This document shows positions 7,625 through 15,538 of a DNA stretch of 64,000 nt, in pieces. Under the pieces are notes generated by a model. It had not been told where the DNA came from. It did not search any database and saw only the letters and a program-made list of their open reading frames with translations. Source of the DNA: Natronorubrum tibetense GA33 (GTDB lineage Archaea; Halobacteriota; Halobacteria; Halobacteriales; Natrialbaceae); assembly GCF_000383975.1 (NCBI RefSeq), contig NZ_KB913017.1, forward strand, positions 2,469,527-2,533,526, in the 5' to 3' direction. How positions within the stretch are numbered: position 1 is the stretch's first letter; each line of letters opens with the position of its first letter. A program made the position numbers and the translations under genes.

Positions 7625-10600
7625 TCCGAATCGAGACCGGAATGTCGACACGGACGACGGTAATTCCGAGAGCGACTCGCTCGAGCCCCAGGGGAACCAG
7701 CCGGCCGTCATCGACAGCGACGCGGCCTGTACCTCCGTCGACGCCGGGGCAGGAACTGGAAAGACGACGACGATGCTCATGCGGATCGAGCGTGCGATCG
7801 AACGCGGCGACGCCGATCCCGAGGACGTGCTCGTCCTGACGTTCGCGAACGAGGCCGCGGGTAGCATTCGGGACGCGGTCGCCGATCGACTCGATCCCGA
7901 AGCCGCCGCGGCGATCGACGTCTACACCTACCACTCGTTCTGTTATCGGCTGGTCCGGGAGTACGCCTACTACCTCGGCTATTCGCCGGAGTTCGACGTC
8001 GTCACCGAGCGCAAGCGACGCCGGATCGTCGGTCGACTGCTCGCGACCAACGACTACGATTTCGCAACCGTCGGACAGGGCTCGCCGGACGATCTCGCCG
8101 CCGGCGTCGATCGATTCATCCAGGCCATGAGCCAGGAGGATATCACGCCCGAGCAGCTGGAAGCGCAGCTTCCGGCGGTACGAACCCTCGAGCTCTGTAA
8201 CGAGTTCGTCCTCTGGCTCGAGCGGACCGCCGGCGACGAGCTCTCTTTCGACAACGAGGCGCTGCGCTACTTCAACGCGGACGACCACCTCGAGGCGTCG
8301 CGCCAGTCGCTGGTCGGCTACGGGAAGCTCATCACCTACTGTCGCGAGAAGATCGCGGAAGCCCCGGCGGAGTTCCGCGACGAAGACGTCGTCCGTGACG
8401 TCGACCGCTACCTCCGGGTGCTCCAGCAGTGTGTGACGAACACGATCGACGTGCTGTCGCTCGAGGAGCCGACGACCAAACAGCTACCCCGAGCGCTGTT
8501 CGGCAACGAGATCTGGCGCACCGCGACGAGTCGGATCGAGCAGAGCCCGTTCGGTCGCCTGAAACACTACGTCGAGTTCATGCGCCTCGCGCGCCACTAC
8601 ACCGCGGTCTACGCCGACTACCACGAGCATCTCGAGGAGGAGCGGACGCTGGACTTCGACGAACTGGTTCGGACGGCGACCGAGCTACTGACGGACGACG
8701 ATATCGCGACCGAGATCACGGACCAGTGGACGCAGGTTTATTGCGACGAGTTTCAGGACACCGACGAGACGCAGTTCGCGCTGATCACCGAACTCACCGA
8801 CGGTCCCGACCGGCCCGACCTGCTCGCCATCGGCGACAAGGATCAGGCGATCTACGGCTGGCGAGGTACCGATCGGGAGGGACTCGACGGGCTCGCCGAC
8901 GCCTACGACGAGCACGAGGCGATCGAACTCGAACTCAACTTCCGCTCGCGCCAGGAGATTCTGGATCTCACCAACCACTGCGACTACGGGCCACAGTCGT
9001 CGAAGACGCTCCGCGAAGTCGGGAGAGCGTCGGGAGAGTACGGAAGCGGGGCGGACGGGGAAAACGAGAACGGAGACGACACCACGGACGAGAACGGAGA
9101 CGGCGACGCGGAACGGCTCTCGGACCGCGTCGTCAAAGTCGAGAGCGACGAGATCGACCGATCAACTGCCGAACAGGTCGCGACGACCGTCTCGCGGCTG
9201 TTGAACGACGAAGCCGAGAACGTCCCCAAACGCTCGCTCGAGGATATCGCGGTCATCGTCCGGACGAACCGTCACGCGCAGGCGGTGGCCGACGAACTCC
9301 GCAACCGACAGATCCCCTACGAGATTTCGGGTTCGCCGCGGGGCGAAATATCGCCGGGCATGCAGACGCTCCTCTCGTACTTTCGCGTGCTCGTCGATCC
9401 GACGGCCGATGCGCACCTTCGGCGCGTGCTGCTCTACCGGTACCGGTTCACCGAGAGCGATCTGGCAACGCTTCAACAGCGGGACGGTTCGCTGTACGAC
9501 GCGGTTCTGGACTGCGAGCAGGCCGAACTCGACCATCCTGATCGTCTCGAACGAGTGCGCGACCAGTTCATCGAACTGGAGACGCTGCGCGACGTCTACC
9601 CGCTTTCGGGCTTCGTTCGCCGGTTCCGCGAGGTGACTCGCCTCGAGTGGTTCCTCACGACCGACGAGCGCGAGGAGTTCCAGCGCATAGAGCGGTTCGT
9701 CGAGGCCTACACCGCCGATTCGGTTGTCCAGACGCTGACCCCGGCGTTCGTCGATGCGCTCGAGGGGACCCTCCGCGGGAGCGGGAGCGAACGGACCCGC
9801 GGCACCCAGTCGTCGGACTCGGTCGACGTGATGACCGTCCATCAGGCCAAGGGCCTCGAGTTCGACACCGTCCTCGTCCCGTACCTCTCCGACGAGGAGT
9901 GGTGCGTCGATCGCGATTACGCTGAACGCGCGCGCTACCGACTGCTTGCGGCGACGCTCGACGACGACGTTGACTCGCCGCTGCTCGCGGATCTCGCAGC
10001 CGAGACGGTCGGCGAGGAGTGGCGCGTGCTCCACGTCGCGCTCACGCGCGCCGAAAATCACCTGTTCATTTTCGGCGCCGAGTACGAGTACGACGGCGAC
10101 GAGACCGAACTCGGCGTGTCGACCGCCGAGTCGTGTTTGTCGACCGAGATCGAGTGGTCCGTTGCCGGCCAGCGAATGACTCTCTGGACATCGCTGATCG
10201 AGAGCTTCCGGCGTGTACGGGAGACCTATCCCAAAACCGTCGTCGACCGGACGGCCGAGATCGGTCGCTCTGCCGGCAGTAGCCCGGGAACGATCACCTA
10301 CTACGCCGGCTACGAGGATCGATTCGTCGAACCGCTCGAGACACGAGAGGCGATCGAGACGGTGCACCGCCTGGGGCGGCAGTTGCGCAGCGGGACGCTG
10401 TTGCCGGCGGCCGACGCGGCGAGCCACGGCGGATCCGCGACTGCCGGCTCTGTAGAGGGATCGACACGGCGGGTTCCGAGCGGCCGTCGGCCGTCGGCGC
10501 TTTCGACTGACACCGTCCGATTCCCCGTCGAGACGCTCTCGAACGCGACCGAGGTGCCGGCCGCGTTGCGTCACAGTTACACGGCAATGGAGACCCACGA

Positions 10601-11378
10601 GACCTGCGCGCGGAAACACTACCTCGATCACGTCGTGCGGGCGGTCGACGATGCGAACGGTTCGTCCGTGGCGTCGACGGACGAGGGGAACGAGGGTGAC
10701 CACAGGACGGGATCGAGGACCGTCGGCACAGTCTTCCACGACGTCGCCGAAGAGGCCTTCTACCGCGACTATCGAAGCCGCGAGGAGTGGCGCGAGGCGG
10801 CCGTTCGGCAGCTGACGGCCCGAGATCTGCTCGAGCACCGCGAGGCCGTCCTCGCCTGTGTCGATCGCTACTTCGAGGCCACCGCACCCGCGTTCGACGA
10901 ACGAGTTGCCGACTGGGAACAGCTCGCCGCGGAGCTCCCGTTCGCACTCGAGGATGTCTCCGGGGTAGACGGCGAGGTCGTCGGCTTCGTCGACTCCGTT
11001 CGGCGGACGCCCGAGGGCGATGTCGTGATTCTCGATTACAAGGCGACGGCCGATCGGATCGATCCCGGCGAGGCGACGCAGTTGGCGCTGTACGCTCGCG
11101 CCTGCGAGCGCCTGTTCGACGAATCGGTTGCTGCCGTCGGCTACGTCTACGTCGGCGCGGTCGATGGTCCCCGCGTCGACCTCGTCACACCAGCGGAACT
11201 CCCCGCCTGGTCGTCAGTACGCGAGACGCTCGAGGCGGTCGACGATCCGTCCTTCGACGAGACGACGCCCGGCGAACACTGTCGGTACTGTCCGCATCGG
11301 TCGCTGGGCTGTGGACCCGAAGCGGACACGGCTGATACGTTGGATATGTCAGGGAGCGATCCTGCTGCCGATGATTGA
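7617..11378 (+). CDS. UvrD/AddA-type helicase fused to Fe-S PD-(D/E)XK nuclease
   Basis: 1253 residues. All SF1A motifs are present: Walker A AGAGTGKTT (about 45), DEFQDTDE (about 376), GDKDQAIYGWRG, TVHQAKGLEFD (about 740) and HVALTRAENHL (about 805). The C-terminal nuclease has GFVDSV (about 1122) and ILDYKA (about 1138) as the D...DxK active site. CARKHYL (about 998) and CRYCPHRSLGC (about 1221) give four cysteines for an Fe-S cluster. Acidic low-complexity inserts occur near residues 475-505. It should be an ATP-driven, DNA-end-processing helicase-nuclease. I take ATG 7617, overlapping the upstream stop, rather than an upstream frame extension. In bacterial AddAB the Fe-S staple is in AddB, so its presence here in the active subunit is unusual. 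Confidence 0.85.
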   Translation: MDNPNRDRNVDTDDGNSESDSLEPQGNQPAVIDSDAACTSVDAGAGTGKTTTMLMRIERAIERGDADPEDVLVLTFANEAAGSIRDAVADRLDPEAAAAIDVYTYHSFCYRLVREYAYYLGYSPEFDVVTERKRRRIVGRLLATNDYDFATVGQGSPDDLAAGVDRFIQAMSQEDITPEQLEAQLPAVRTLELCNEFVLWLERTAGDELSFDNEALRYFNADDHLEASRQSLVGYGKLITYCREKIAEAPAEFRDEDVVRDVDRYLRVLQQCVTNTIDVLSLEEPTTKQLPRALFGNEIWRTATSRIEQSPFGRLKHYVEFMRLARHYTAVYADYHEHLEEERTLDFDELVRTATELLTDDDIATEITDQWTQVYCDEFQDTDETQFALITELTDGPDRPDLLAIGDKDQAIYGWRGTDREGLDGLADAYDEHEAIELELNFRSRQEILDLTNHCDYGPQSSKTLREVGRASGEYGSGADGENENGDDTTDENGDGDAERLSDRVVKVESDEIDRSTAEQVATTVSRLLNDEAENVPKRSLEDIAVIVRTNRHAQAVADELRNRQIPYEISGSPRGEISPGMQTLLSYFRVLVDPTADAHLRRVLLYRYRFTESDLATLQQRDGSLYDAVLDCEQAELDHPDRLERVRDQFIELETLRDVYPLSGFVRRFREVTRLEWFLTTDEREEFQRIERFVEAYTADSVVQTLTPAFVDALEGTLRGSGSERTRGTQSSDSVDVMTVHQAKGLEFDTVLVPYLSDEEWCVDRDYAERARYRLLAATLDDDVDSPLLADLAAETVGEEWRVLHVALTRAENHLFIFGAEYEYDGDETELGVSTAESCLSTEIEWSVAGQRMTLWTSLIESFRRVRETYPKTVVDRTAEIGRSAGSSPGTITYYAGYEDRFVEPLETREAIETVHRLGRQLRSGTLLPAADAASHGGSATAGSVEGSTRRVPSGRRPSALSTDTVRFPVETLSNATEVPAALRHSYTAMETHETCARKHYLDHVVRAVDDANGSSVASTDEGNEGDHRTGSRTVGTVFHDVAEEAFYRDYRSREEWREAAVRQLTARDLLEHREAVLACVDRYFEATAPAFDERVADWEQLAAELPFALEDVSGVDGEVVGFVDSVRRTPEGDVVILDYKATADRIDPGEATQLALYARACERLFDESVAAVGYVYVGAVDGPRVDLVTPAELPAWSSVRETLEAVDDPSFDETTPGEHCRYCPHRSLGCGPEADTADTLDMSGSDPAADD

Positions 11379-11396
11379 ACGGCGTCGTCAGGCACG

Positions 11397-11816
11397 TCAG
11401 AGGGACATCAGAACCACCGCGAGTACGGCAAAGCCGATCCCCGACAGTTTTCTGAACGTTAGCGACTCCTCGAGTACGAGAACGCCGATGACCGAACTGA
11501 CTGCGATGAATAGCCCGTAGAGCGGGACGACGACACTGACGGGACCGAGGGCGAGCGCTCGGTAGTACGCCAACAGACCGACGGCGAGCAACACGCCCCA
11601 GACGACGATATGTGGCAGTTTCGGATGCGAGAGATACTCCCGGGGGGACTGCCCCTGATGGACCAGCAGACCACCGAGGAGGACGAGCATAATCGTGTTC
11701 GACATGAAGACTGCCGTCGTACTCGGAATCGTCTCCATCGCGACCTTCAACAGCGGCGCGACCAGGCTGTACGCGACGAACGCGACGAACGAGAGCAGCA
11801 GATACCGTCGGCTCAT
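11397..11816 (-). CDS. Half-size EamA/DMT transporter subunit (139 aa), second of a pair
   Basis: About five hydrophobic helices with the EamA-type ending PVSVVVPLYGLFIAVSSVIG followed by a short LEESLTFRKLSG loop and a last helix. A standard EamA transporter has ten helices, so this is half a molecule. Its ATG (11816-11814) shares one base with the stop of the upstream homologue (TAATG). The two proteins are therefore probably made together and may form a heterodimer. The substrate is not predictable. It converges with the helicase-nuclease gene, which ends 18 bp away. Confidence 0.8.
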   Translation of the reverse strand: MSRRYLLLSFVAFVAYSLVAPLLKVAMETIPSTTAVFMSNTIMLVLLGGLLVHQGQSPREYLSHPKLPHIVVWGVLLAVGLLAYYRALALGPVSVVVPLYGLFIAVSSVIGVLVLEESLTFRKLSGIGFAVLAVVLMSL

Positions 11817-12235
11817 TACCGATCACCCGCGCTGCAGACGATCGCGATCACAGCACAGACGATACCGGCTGCCCGGGTCGCCGACATCGCTTCGCCGAGA
11901 AAGAGGATTCCGAGCACCGAACTTCCGACGATGAACATCCCGAATACCGGGACGACGACGCTTACCGGGCCGTTCTCGAGGGCGGCCGTGTAGGCCAGAA
12001 TACCGACCGTCAGAAAGGCGCCGGCGACGTAGACGTAGCCGGCTTCGACCGCCACCGCGTGAGCGGGATCGGCGGTTCCGGTCAGGACCATCACGCTGCC
12101 CCCGATCAGGAGAAAGACGCATGTCGAGAGAAACAGCCCGGGCGTCGCCGGGACGTCTTGCATGATAACGCTCGTGAGGGGTGCGACGAACGAGTAGGCG
12201 AGAAGCGCTATCAGCACCCACAACAGATACTCCAT
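11816..12235 (-). CDS. Half-size EamA/DMT transporter subunit (139 aa), first of a pair
   Basis: Same length and architecture as the downstream gene: about five hydrophobic helices and the matching core PVSVVVPVFGMFIVGSSVLG with GEAMSATRAAG as its final loop. The pair is clearly a tandem duplication. The start ATG 12235 is supported by a TATA-like TTAAAC at 12262-12267 on this strand. A longer frame upstream has no family-like sequence and is rejected. The pair is probably a drug/metabolite-type exporter or permease in the cytoplasmic membrane. Confidence 0.8.
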   Translation of the reverse strand: MEYLLWVLIALLAYSFVAPLTSVIMQDVPATPGLFLSTCVFLLIGGSVMVLTGTADPAHAVAVEAGYVYVAGAFLTVGILAYTAALENGPVSVVVPVFGMFIVGSSVLGILFLGEAMSATRAAGIVCAVIAIVCSAGDR

Positions 12236-12261
12236 ACTACGACGGTACTGGCGGTACGGGC

Positions 12262-12267
12262 TTAAAC
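12262..12267 (-). promoter_or_regulatory. TATA-like box for the EamA pair
   Basis: Reads GTTTAAG on the minus strand, centred about 29 nt before ATG 12235. It decides that start over an upstream frame extension. Confidence 0.45.
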
Positions 12268-12299
12268 GCCACGAGAACGTCGCCAATCGATACTGACAC

Positions 12300-12307
12300 T
12301 TTATTTT
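12300..12307 (+). promoter_or_regulatory. TATA-like box for the Nudix gene
   Basis: TTTATTTT centred 26 nt before ATG 12329, the spacing expected for a leaderless haloarchaeal transcript. Confidence 0.5.
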
Positions 12308-12328
12308 CCGTCGGCCGAACGAATTCGT

Positions 12329-12847
12329 ATGATCGAAGCGACATTGTGTTTTCCGAGGCGCACGCGCGGTACCGAGAGCGACCCCACGGAGGAGGTACTC
12401 CTCATCGAAAAACGACGCGGACTCGGCGACGGCTGGTACAACGGTCCCGGCGGGAAACTCGAGGACGGCGAAACGCCTCGCGAATGTGCAGTTCGAGAGA
12501 CTCGCGAGGAGGTGGGGCTCGAGATCGATCCCGAGACCCTCGAGAAGGCGGGCGAACTGACCTTCCTCCTCGACGGCGAGAGACACACGTTCTGTCACGT
12601 TTATCGGACGCGTTCGTTTTCGGGTGAGCCGACCACGACCGAGGAAGCCCGGCCGGAGTGGGTCCCCGTCGACGACGTGCCCTACGATCAGATGTGGGAG
12701 GACGACCAGTTCTGGTTACCCGGCGTCCTCGAGGGGGAGACGGTCGTCGGCGAGTTCCGCTTCGAGGGCGGCCAGCCGCTGGACGAAGCCGAGTTCGTGG
12801 GCCACGACCTCGAGTGGAACGAGCACCTCGAGACGACGGACACGTGA
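12329..12847 (+). CDS. Nudix hydrolase, MTH1/MutT-like (172 aa)
   Basis: A complete Nudix box (G-x5-E-x7-RExxEExG) starts in GGKLEDGETPRECAVRETRE and coordinates the divalent metal for pyrophosphate hydrolysis. The flanks GDGWYNGPGG and the tail with TEEARPEWVPVDDVPYDQMW (tryptophan-rich) resemble the MTH1 subgroup that removes oxidised purine nucleotides. That substrate is an inference. The start at ATG 12329 is leaderless. Divergent from the EamA pair. Confidence 0.9.
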   Translation: MIEATLCFPRRTRGTESDPTEEVLLIEKRRGLGDGWYNGPGGKLEDGETPRECAVRETREEVGLEIDPETLEKAGELTFLLDGERHTFCHVYRTRSFSGEPTTTEEARPEWVPVDDVPYDQMWEDDQFWLPGVLEGETVVGEFRFEGGQPLDEAEFVGHDLEWNEHLETTDT

Positions 12848-12922
12848 GGTGACAGATAATTCGTCACAGATGATCGGATAGAGCGCGTACAACATCGACG
12901 ATCGGCTGATTCGCTCCGCCCA

Positions 12923-12996
12923 GTACAGGACGATTACTCTTTTACCCCTTCGTGGTAGCCCGGGTCGACACGATGACCGATATGACTCGTCGGCGG
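12923..12996 (+). repeat. Duplicated promoter and signal-peptide segment, copy 1
   Basis: Positions 12923-12996 align without gaps to 13798-13871, with about 63 of 74 bases identical by eye. The segment contains the TATA-like TTTTA (12940-12944), CCTTCGTGGTAGCCCG, and the first codons of the lipoprotein. It shows that the two lipoprotein genes arose by duplication of their 5' ends. Confidence 0.8.
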
Positions 12997-13671
12997 ACGC
13001 TCGTCGCTGTGGGTACCGGAATTGTCGGCGCACTTGCGGGGTGTCAGGATCTGTCGGCCGACGGCGGTTCCGACGCCGAGACCGACACTGCGGAAGACAT
13101 ATTCTCGGACGAATCGGACGACGACGGCGTCGGGGACGGCGACATCACAGTGGCGGAAGATACCGACGGCGACATCTCGGTCGAGGGGACGGTCGAGGTC
13201 CTCGCCGATGTCGAGGTCGACGGTTCGGTCGAAGCCGCCGGCGTGGTTCTCGAAGAGGACGCCGAGATCGATGGCACGATCGACACCGGCGGTACCGTCG
13301 ATCTCGGTGACGATAGTGAGGTCGACGGCGACATTACTGCAGGCGGTGACGTGAGGACTGCCGAAGACGTCGAGATCGATGGCACGATCGATACCGACGG
13401 CGCCGTCGTTCTCGGCGACGAAAGCGAAGTCGACGGTGACGTGACGGCGGGCGGATCGGTGACGACCCGTACGGACGTGGAGATCGACGGCTCGGTCGAC
13501 GCCGGCGGAGAGGTATATCTCGGGAACGGCACCGAAGTCGACGGCGACGTGAGTGGCGAGTCGGTCGAGGAAGGTGACGACGTCGAAATCGGTGACGACG
13601 ACGATAGCGGCGATGACGACGATGATGACGGGTTGGGATGGTTCAGCTTCGGCAGTGATGACGACGAGTAA
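12973..13671 (+). CDS. Tat lipoprotein with bactofilin-like repeats (232 aa)
   Basis: The N-terminus MTDMTRRRTL...GALAGC is a twin-arginine signal with a lipobox, lipidated Cys24. Residues about 60-190 consist of seven 17-18-residue repeats of the form xE(V/I)DG(S/T/D)(V/I)xxxGxVxxxxx, the periodicity of a bactofilin or polymer-forming right-handed beta-helix. The tail is acidic and ends in a short aromatic segment (GLGWFSFGSDDDE). I infer a lipid-anchored, cell-surface, possibly self-assembling protein; bactofilins are normally cytoplasmic. ATG 12973 is chosen because it matches the paralogue at 13848. A GTG at 12952 is in frame but lies in the promoter. Confidence 0.75.
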   Translation: MTDMTRRRTLVAVGTGIVGALAGCQDLSADGGSDAETDTAEDIFSDESDDDGVGDGDITVAEDTDGDISVEGTVEVLADVEVDGSVEAAGVVLEEDAEIDGTIDTGGTVDLGDDSEVDGDITAGGDVRTAEDVEIDGTIDTDGAVVLGDESEVDGDVTAGGSVTTRTDVEIDGSVDAGGEVYLGNGTEVDGDVSGESVEEGDDVEIGDDDDSGDDDDDDGLGWFSFGSDDDE

Positions 13672-13797
13672 GTCGAGCGGTCTCCTCGATTGGCCGTCGG
13701 AAACACCGTTCGAGAGGGGTTAGCAAACACACAAAACGGGGTGGGTACGTCCGTAGCGGACCATTGTTTCCACGCAGCGGGAGAGTCATTCGCCTGA

Positions 13798-13871
13798 GTA
13801 CAGCACGAATACTCTTTTAACCCTTCGTGGTAGCCCGGCGGGAGAGCATGACCGATACGACTCGTCGTCGG
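13798..13871 (+). repeat. Duplicated promoter and signal-peptide segment, copy 2
   Basis: Second copy of the segment at 12923-12996, exactly 875 bp downstream. Its TATA-like element is TTTTAA at 13815-13820, about 30 nt before ATG 13848. Confidence 0.8.
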
Positions 13872-14408
13872 TTGATCCTCGCAGCGGTAGGTGGAACCGT
13901 CGGCACACTCGCGGGGTGTCTGGACGAAACGTTCGACGAGGACCCCGGTGAGGACAGTGGCGACGAAGAGGAAGAGATGTTCGGCGACGACACGGAAAAC
14001 GTCAGCGCCGACGAGAATGGCGACGACGAGGACGCCGGAGACGGTGACGACGATAGTGAAACTGAGGAGAGCGACGATGACGATACCGACGACGGTGAAG
14101 ACGATGATGGAGACGATAGCGACGATAACGGGGACGCGGATGATGACGACGGAAATGGCGAAGACGACAGGGACGATGACGACGAGGACAACAATGACGA
14201 AGGCGATGAAGATGATGACGAAGACGACGAGGACGATGAAGATGATGACGAAGACGACGAGGACGATGAAGATGATGACGAAGACGACGAGGACGATGAA
14301 GGCGATGACGACGAGGACGACAATGACGAAGGCGATGAAGATGATGACGAAGACGACGAGGACGATGAAGACGAAGACGACGAGGACGACAACGACGAAG
14401 ACGATTAG
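13848..14408 (+). CDS. Extremely acidic Tat lipoprotein (186 aa)
   Basis: The signal MTDTTRRRLIL...GTLAGC has a twin-arginine motif and lipobox (Cys24), closely similar to the previous gene. After it, nearly every residue is Asp, Glu, Gly, Asn or Ser. The last 70 are a DDEDDED-type repeat without hydrophobic positions, so no folded domain is expected. It would form a lipid-anchored polyanion on the cell surface, for example a cation-binding or hydration layer (inference). The repeat tract could vary in length by slippage. It shares promoter and signal with the bactofilin-like gene but not the mature domain. Confidence 0.75.
   Translation: MTDTTRRRLILAAVGGTVGTLAGCLDETFDEDPGEDSGDEEEEMFGDDTENVSADENGDDEDAGDGDDDSETEESDDDDTDDGEDDDGDDSDDNGDADDDDGNGEDDRDDDDEDNNDEGDEDDDEDDEDDEDDDEDDEDDEDDDEDDEDDEGDDDEDDNDEGDEDDDEDDEDDEDEDDEDDNDEDD
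14200..14400 (+). repeat. Coding tandem repeat, 27-bp Asp/Glu-codon unit
   Basis: The tract is built from GAAGATGATGACGAAGACG-type units of about 27 bp, three consecutive near-perfect copies between about 14205 and 14290 and further imperfect copies after an interruption. All are in frame, so length changes by whole units would keep the protein open. Confidence 0.85.
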
Positions 14409-14452
14409 GAACCGACCGGTTACCGATCGGCGTCACTCGAGTCGGTCCGCGA

Positions 14453-15424
14453 TCAGGGCTTCAGAACGATTTTCCCGGAACTCTTGCGATCCTCGATGTA
14501 CTGGTGAGCCTCGGCAGCGTCCTCGAGCGCGAACGATTTGCCTAAAATAACCTCGAGGTCACCGCTCGTCAGTCCCTCGGTGAGTTCGGGGACGGCCTTC
14601 ATCACCGTGCTCGGATCGTGATAGGAAGCCTGCCCGAGGTGGAACCCTTTGATCGTCTTGTTCTCGAAGAGGAGCCGTCGGTTCTCGATTTCGCCGGGGA
14701 CGCCGCTGGCGACGCCGTAGGTGACCATCCGGCCGAAGTGTTTCATCGCGTCGAGGCTGCGCTCGAAGACGTCGTCGCCGACGCTCTCGAGGACGAGATC
14801 GACGCCCTCACCGTCGGTTTCCTCGTCGACGGTTTCGCGGAAGTCCGTTTCCGTGTAGTTGATCGGGTGGTCACAGCCCAGTTCCTCGGCGAGGTCGAGC
14901 TTTTCCTGCGTGCTCGCGGTGCCGAACACCTCTGCGCCGTGGTTAGCGGCGAGCTGAACCGCAGCCGTGCCGACCCCGCCCGCGGCGGCCTGGATCAGGA
15001 CCGTCTCGTCTTCCTCGAGGCCGCCCCACTCGAACAGACAGCTGTGGGCGGTGAGAAACTGGACGGGGAAGCCGGCGGCTTCCTCGAAGCTCATCCCCTC
15101 CGGAATGGGAAAGAGCATCTGGGCGTTCGCGACGGCGTACTCGGCGTAGCCGCCGGTGTTGAGCATCGCGACGACGCGGTCGCCCTCGTCTAAGCCGACG
15201 CCCTCGCCGGTTGCGTCGATCGTTCCTGCGGCTTCCATGCCGGGGACGTAGCCCGCGTCGGGGCCGCCCGGATAGACCCCGCGGCGTTGCATGATGTCCG
15301 CGAAGTTGATCCCGGCCGCCTCGACCTCGATACGGACCTCGCCGGCGCCCGGTTCCGGGAGATCGGCGTCGGTGGCCTCGAGCTGATCGCTGTCGCCGTA
15401 CTCTGTTACCTCGATGACTCGCAT
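14453..15424 (-). CDS. Quinone oxidoreductase / zinc-independent MDR family (323 aa)
   Basis: NADPH-dependent quinone oxidoreductase of the medium-chain dehydrogenase family. The catalytic-domain start is GAGEVRIEVEAAGINFAD. The nucleotide-binding motif is AAAGGVGTAAVQLA. Length and the ending YIEDRKSSGKIVLKP match the family. No structural-zinc cysteine cluster is present. The start is ATG 15424 (MRVIEVTEYG); sequence upstream in this frame is not family-like. Cytoplasmic, probably detoxifying quinones or reducing unsaturated carbonyls. Confidence 0.9.
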   Translation of the reverse strand: MRVIEVTEYGDSDQLEATDADLPEPGAGEVRIEVEAAGINFADIMQRRGVYPGGPDAGYVPGMEAAGTIDATGEGVGLDEGDRVVAMLNTGGYAEYAVANAQMLFPIPEGMSFEEAAGFPVQFLTAHSCLFEWGGLEEDETVLIQAAAGGVGTAAVQLAANHGAEVFGTASTQEKLDLAEELGCDHPINYTETDFRETVDEETDGEGVDLVLESVGDDVFERSLDAMKHFGRMVTYGVASGVPGEIENRRLLFENKTIKGFHLGQASYHDPSTVMKAVPELTEGLTSGDLEVILGKSFALEDAAEAHQYIEDRKSSGKIVLKP

Positions 15425-15538
15425 ACGCTTCCATTTGTAACCCAGTCGCTTAAAGGTCAGAGAACGTGGAAGAACTGGTCGGCCGTTGTCGGCGGGCAAT
15501 CCGATGGGGACGGCCGATACCGGTTCCGACGGATTCGG

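Noticed and set aside
13817-14392. Poly-serine frame on the minus strand opposite the acidic lipoprotein
   Set aside because: It is the reverse-strand reading of GAC/GAG-rich codons (giving Ser and similar). There is no independent promoter or domain.
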